This document shows, piece after piece, positions 61,771 to 64,000 of a stretch of DNA of 64,000 nt. The position numbers and the translations under genes are program-made. The first letter of the stretch is position 1. Each line of letters opens with the position of its first letter. This DNA is from Pararobbsia silviterrae (GTDB lineage: Bacteria > Pseudomonadota > Gammaproteobacteria > Burkholderiales > Burkholderiaceae), in the NCBI RefSeq assembly GCF_003628125.1, contig NZ_RBZU01000020.1, positions 1 through 64,000 of the forward strand, read 5' to 3'. A model generated the notes under the pieces. The model was not told where the DNA came from, made no database searches, and was given only the letters and a program-made list of their open reading frames with translations.

Positions 61771-63789
61771 ATGAAGGCCAGAGCAATGAGATTACTGTCC
61801 GTGTTGTTCGCGGCAAGCATCGGTCTCGCCGCATGCAGCGGCGACAGCGGAGACGCGCAATCCGCGGCCGGCGGCGCATCGAATCTGAGCGCCGCGAACG
61901 TCGACAGCGCATCGCTTCAGGCGCCCAACGCGCCGACGCTGCCCTGCGACGCCGCGGCCAACGCGAATACGCCGTGCTCGGCGGCGCATAGCGTGACGCG
62001 CCTGCTCACGAAGACCTACAAGGGACCGTTGTTCCAGCTCACGCGCGCGTCCGACGGCGGCACGCTCGACGTCTATCCGTACACGTCGGGCACGCTGCCG
62101 CGCGGCGCCGAGTCGAGCCTGATCGGCTCGGCCAACGTCAATACCGCGAGCGCGTTCTGCAACAAGACGACGTGCAGCATCACGGATATCTACGATCAGA
62201 TCGACCTCGTCGCACCGCTCAAGAACGGCGCGTTCGGCAACGTCGCGGCGACGTTGACGCTCAATGCCGACGGAACCGAATCGCTGACCGTGCCGAACCC
62301 CGCGGCCGGCGCGAACAAGACGACGACCGTGCCGGTGCTCAACGGGTTGGCGACGATCACGCTGCCGGGCACGAGCGGCACGCTGACCGTGCAATTGAGC
62401 ACGCCGCCGACCACGCTGACGACGGCCGCCCCGCTCGCGTTGAGCATCGGCAACGATCTGCCCGCCATCGCGGGCAAGCCTGCGACCTTGAGCTATGCGC
62501 AGGCACAAGGCGCACAGATTCCCGCGCTCGCGACGCTCGACGGACAGGGGTATCGGAACCGGTTCGGGACTGTGAACCAGTCGCTTGGCGACAGCGATAT
62601 CGCCGAATACATGGTGGCGGGTGCGCACTACGACCAATCGTCGACGTGTTGCGGCACCTACGGAAATATGGAGGCGAGCGCGGACCCGAGCACGTACGCG
62701 CATGGCGAAATCGAAGGCGAGATGTTCGCGCTCGCGTTCTCGAACGGCAATGCCGCGACGTTCGGCTATTGCGACGGCACGGGACAGGACGCCCCGAACG
62801 TGAAGGACACGGTCTGCAACGGACTCGATACGAACTGGCCCGGCGTCGATGCGGAAGCCGGCGTCTATCTGTACGGTCCGCAGCAGCCGCCGAAGGAGCG
62901 GTTCGTCACGGTGCTCGCGAAATATTCGCCGGTCACGGCGTCGAATGAATTTGTCGTCAAGAGCGGCGCGGCCTCGCAAAGCGTGTTGACGGCCGATTTC
63001 GACGCGGTGCCGCCCGAGGCCTGGCAATTCGGGCAGGACGCCGGCCATGCGTTCAACGGCCAATGGGAAGGCGGCTTGTCGCTTGGCGAAGGCGGCGACG
63101 GCAGTGCCGCGCCGATCCAGTTCTTCGAAGGCGCGATCCTCACGAAAGCGACGTCCGATACGACCGACAACTCGATTCAGACGAGCATCGCAAACTTCTA
63201 TGGCCCGCCGTCGAACCCGGTCGCGGCCGCGTGCAACGCGGGCAATCTGATCGACTCGCCGCTCGGGCTCACGGATCCGGCGGCATGGGCGCAGCAAACC
63301 GGCGGCACGGCGGTGGCCGCGACCGACATCTCGGGCATCGAGCGCGGTGCGGCGACGCTGACGAACACGGGCGGTTCGGCGTTCGCGAACGTCCGTGAAA
63401 TCATCCGCGTGCAGCCGAACCAGGCCTATACGTTCAGCGACTACGTGCTGGCAACGACGAACGCGACCGTGTTTCCGGGCGGCTCGATCCAGACCGACGA
63501 CCCGAGCGGCACCGAATTCGGCTGGGTCGTCGATACGAACACGGGTGCGATCGTTCGCGGCACGTGGGGCGCGGGTCAGGCGAGCGCGTTGAGTTCGATC
63601 AAGGTCGGGAACTGGTGGAAGATCACGATGACGCTGACCACACCCGCAGGATCGAACAACGCGCAGGTCTTCATCGATCCGCCGACCTCGAATGCAGCCG
63701 GCGTCCGCTCGAGTCAATCGACTGACTATCTGACTGCGACGCACTATTGCCCGTCGCTCGCGATTCTCAAGACCGCATCGTCGTCTTGA
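61771..63789 (+). CDS. GH54-like alpha-L-arabinofuranosidase, lipoprotein
   Basis: A 672-residue lipoprotein: LAAC gives the lipidated Cys near residue 20, then a linker. Residues about 55-500 resemble the GH54 catalytic domain of fungal AbfB: TPCSAAHSVTRLL, CNKTTCSITDIYDQ, the vicinal pair C293-C294 followed by GTYGN, VDAEAGVYLYG with E362, and GEGGDGSAAPIQFFEG with D443. E362 and D443 correspond to the nucleophile and acid/base (Glu221 and Asp297 in Aspergillus kawachii AbfB, from memory). An extra beta-rich insert of about 60 residues lies near 165-230. The C-terminal ~150 residues look like a beta-sandwich, not the fungal CBM42. AGGAGG lies six bases before the ATG. The expected role is release of arabinose from plant polysaccharide at the cell surface. 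Confidence 0.78.
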   Translation: MKARAMRLLSVLFAASIGLAACSGDSGDAQSAAGGASNLSAANVDSASLQAPNAPTLPCDAAANANTPCSAAHSVTRLLTKTYKGPLFQLTRASDGGTLDVYPYTSGTLPRGAESSLIGSANVNTASAFCNKTTCSITDIYDQIDLVAPLKNGAFGNVAATLTLNADGTESLTVPNPAAGANKTTTVPVLNGLATITLPGTSGTLTVQLSTPPTTLTTAAPLALSIGNDLPAIAGKPATLSYAQAQGAQIPALATLDGQGYRNRFGTVNQSLGDSDIAEYMVAGAHYDQSSTCCGTYGNMEASADPSTYAHGEIEGEMFALAFSNGNAATFGYCDGTGQDAPNVKDTVCNGLDTNWPGVDAEAGVYLYGPQQPPKERFVTVLAKYSPVTASNEFVVKSGAASQSVLTADFDAVPPEAWQFGQDAGHAFNGQWEGGLSLGEGGDGSAAPIQFFEGAILTKATSDTTDNSIQTSIANFYGPPSNPVAAACNAGNLIDSPLGLTDPAAWAQQTGGTAVAATDISGIERGAATLTNTGGSAFANVREIIRVQPNQAYTFSDYVLATTNATVFPGGSIQTDDPSGTEFGWVVDTNTGAIVRGTWGAGQASALSSIKVGNWWKITMTLTTPAGSNNAQVFIDPPTSNAAGVRSSQSTDYLTATHYCPSLAILKTASSS

Positions 63790-63810
63790 GCGACCGACAC
63801 GGCTGACGGA

Positions 63811-63839
63811 GCCGCCCGCAACGCTACGCCGCGGGCGGC
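63811..63839. terminator. Hairpin between convergent genes at right end
   Basis: A perfect 9-bp stem, GCCGCCCGC (63811-63819) with GCGGGCGGC (63831-63839), and an 11-base loop begin 21 bases after the GH54-like stop. The structure overlaps the stop codon of the convergent GGDEF gene. It is a likely terminator for the plus-strand gene, without a T-run. Confidence 0.5.
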
Positions 63840-64000
63840 GCGAGCATCACGCAGTTGCGTCCGGCGTCCTTGCCTCGATACAAGGCGAGATCGGCGCGGC
63901 GCAGCAGCATTTCGATCGATTCTCGGCTCGCGAAGTGCGCGACGCCGACCGTGACGGTCACACGTCCTTCGAGACCGATCGATGCCCAGTCGCACGACGC
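63824..64000 (-). CDS. Diguanylate cyclase, C-terminal end only (runs off right edge)
   Basis: The minus strand is open from the window edge to a TAG at 63826-63824, giving the last 58 residues of a protein. The sequence VTVTVGVAHF, then LLRRADLALYRGKDAGRN, is the C-terminal part of a GGDEF domain (the conserved 'ADxALYxAKxxGRN' helix). The protein is therefore a cyclic-di-GMP synthase or a degenerate relative that ends with this domain. The GGDEF signature itself and any sensor domain lie outside the window. It is convergent with the GH54-like gene. Confidence 0.85.
   Translation of the reverse strand, partial: ASCDWASIGLEGRVTVTVGVAHFASRESIEMLLRRADLALYRGKDAGRNCVMLAPPAA

Noticed and set aside
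61792-63744. A 650-codon minus-strand frame opposite the GH54-like gene
   Set aside because: The translation is dominated by Arg, Gly and Asp repeats typical of the antisense frame of GC3-rich genes, whereas the plus strand has motifs, a lipobox and a ribosome binding site.

Overview
The window is very GC-rich, with strong third-position GC. It reads as part of an accessory, catabolism-rich replicon of a betaproteobacterium, most likely Burkholderia sensu lato. Supporting signs are the adjacent DUF2844/DUF3443 pair, the many LysR/LacI/AraC regulators facing small catabolic operons, and repeated MFS, MHS and Liv transport sets. No rRNA, tRNA, CRISPR array, insertion sequence or phage gene was recognised.

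Layout. (1) 1-9921: the start of an unknown gene leaving the left edge, a gene-free stretch with an 8-bp tandem repeat, then a sugar operon on the minus strand: periplasmic binding protein, ATPase, two permeases, a D-psicose/D-tagatose 3-epimerase-like enzyme, an FrcK-like kinase, a mutarotase-like protein and a small Burkholderia-type protein. It faces a LacI regulator across two strong palindromic operators and looks like a rare-ketohexose pathway. (2) 10020-21341: a minus-strand operon of aldehyde dehydrogenase, GMC oxidoreductase, Liv-type ABC transporter (LivM and LivG fused), class III CoA-transferase and HMG-CoA lyase, divergent from a LysR gene. The enzymes line up as a possible route from mevalonate or 3-hydroxy-3-methylglutarate to acetoacetate and acetyl-CoA. 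(3) 21514-31129: a GAF-PAS-GGDEF-EAL protein, an MHS transporter with a cupin, a possible hydantoinase B remnant, a solitary ABC exporter, a second cupin and a secreted hydrolase with a duplicated C-terminal unit. (4) 31317-39401: nucleoside hydrolase, a lipoprotein alpha/beta hydrolase with an MFS transporter, an AraC/SDR divergent pair and a DUF2235 hydrolase.

(5) 39655-50023: a probable sulfur-acquisition region: SfnB-like flavoprotein, sulfate-binding-type protein overlapping a SulP transporter, TonB-dependent receptor, and an amino-acid ABC permease/binding protein with a PLP aminotransferase but no ATPase gene. (6) 50355-52186: the DUF2844/DUF3443 pair; the DUF3443 protein has two pepsin-like D[TS]GS motifs. 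(7) 52370-61160: MFS transporter, amidohydrolase, esterase, LysR, FAD aromatic hydroxylase, LysR and an AAHS-type transporter, which together suggest uptake and breakdown of an aromatic amide or ester. (8) 61161-64000: a gene-free stretch with AT-rich palindromes, a lipoprotein resembling fungal GH54 alpha-L-arabinofuranosidases, and the C-terminus of a diguanylate cyclase leaving the right edge.

Starts were moved downstream of the longest open frame where a ribosome binding site, signal peptide or stop/start overlap gave a better choice. Functions rest on motifs and family memory, not on database searches.
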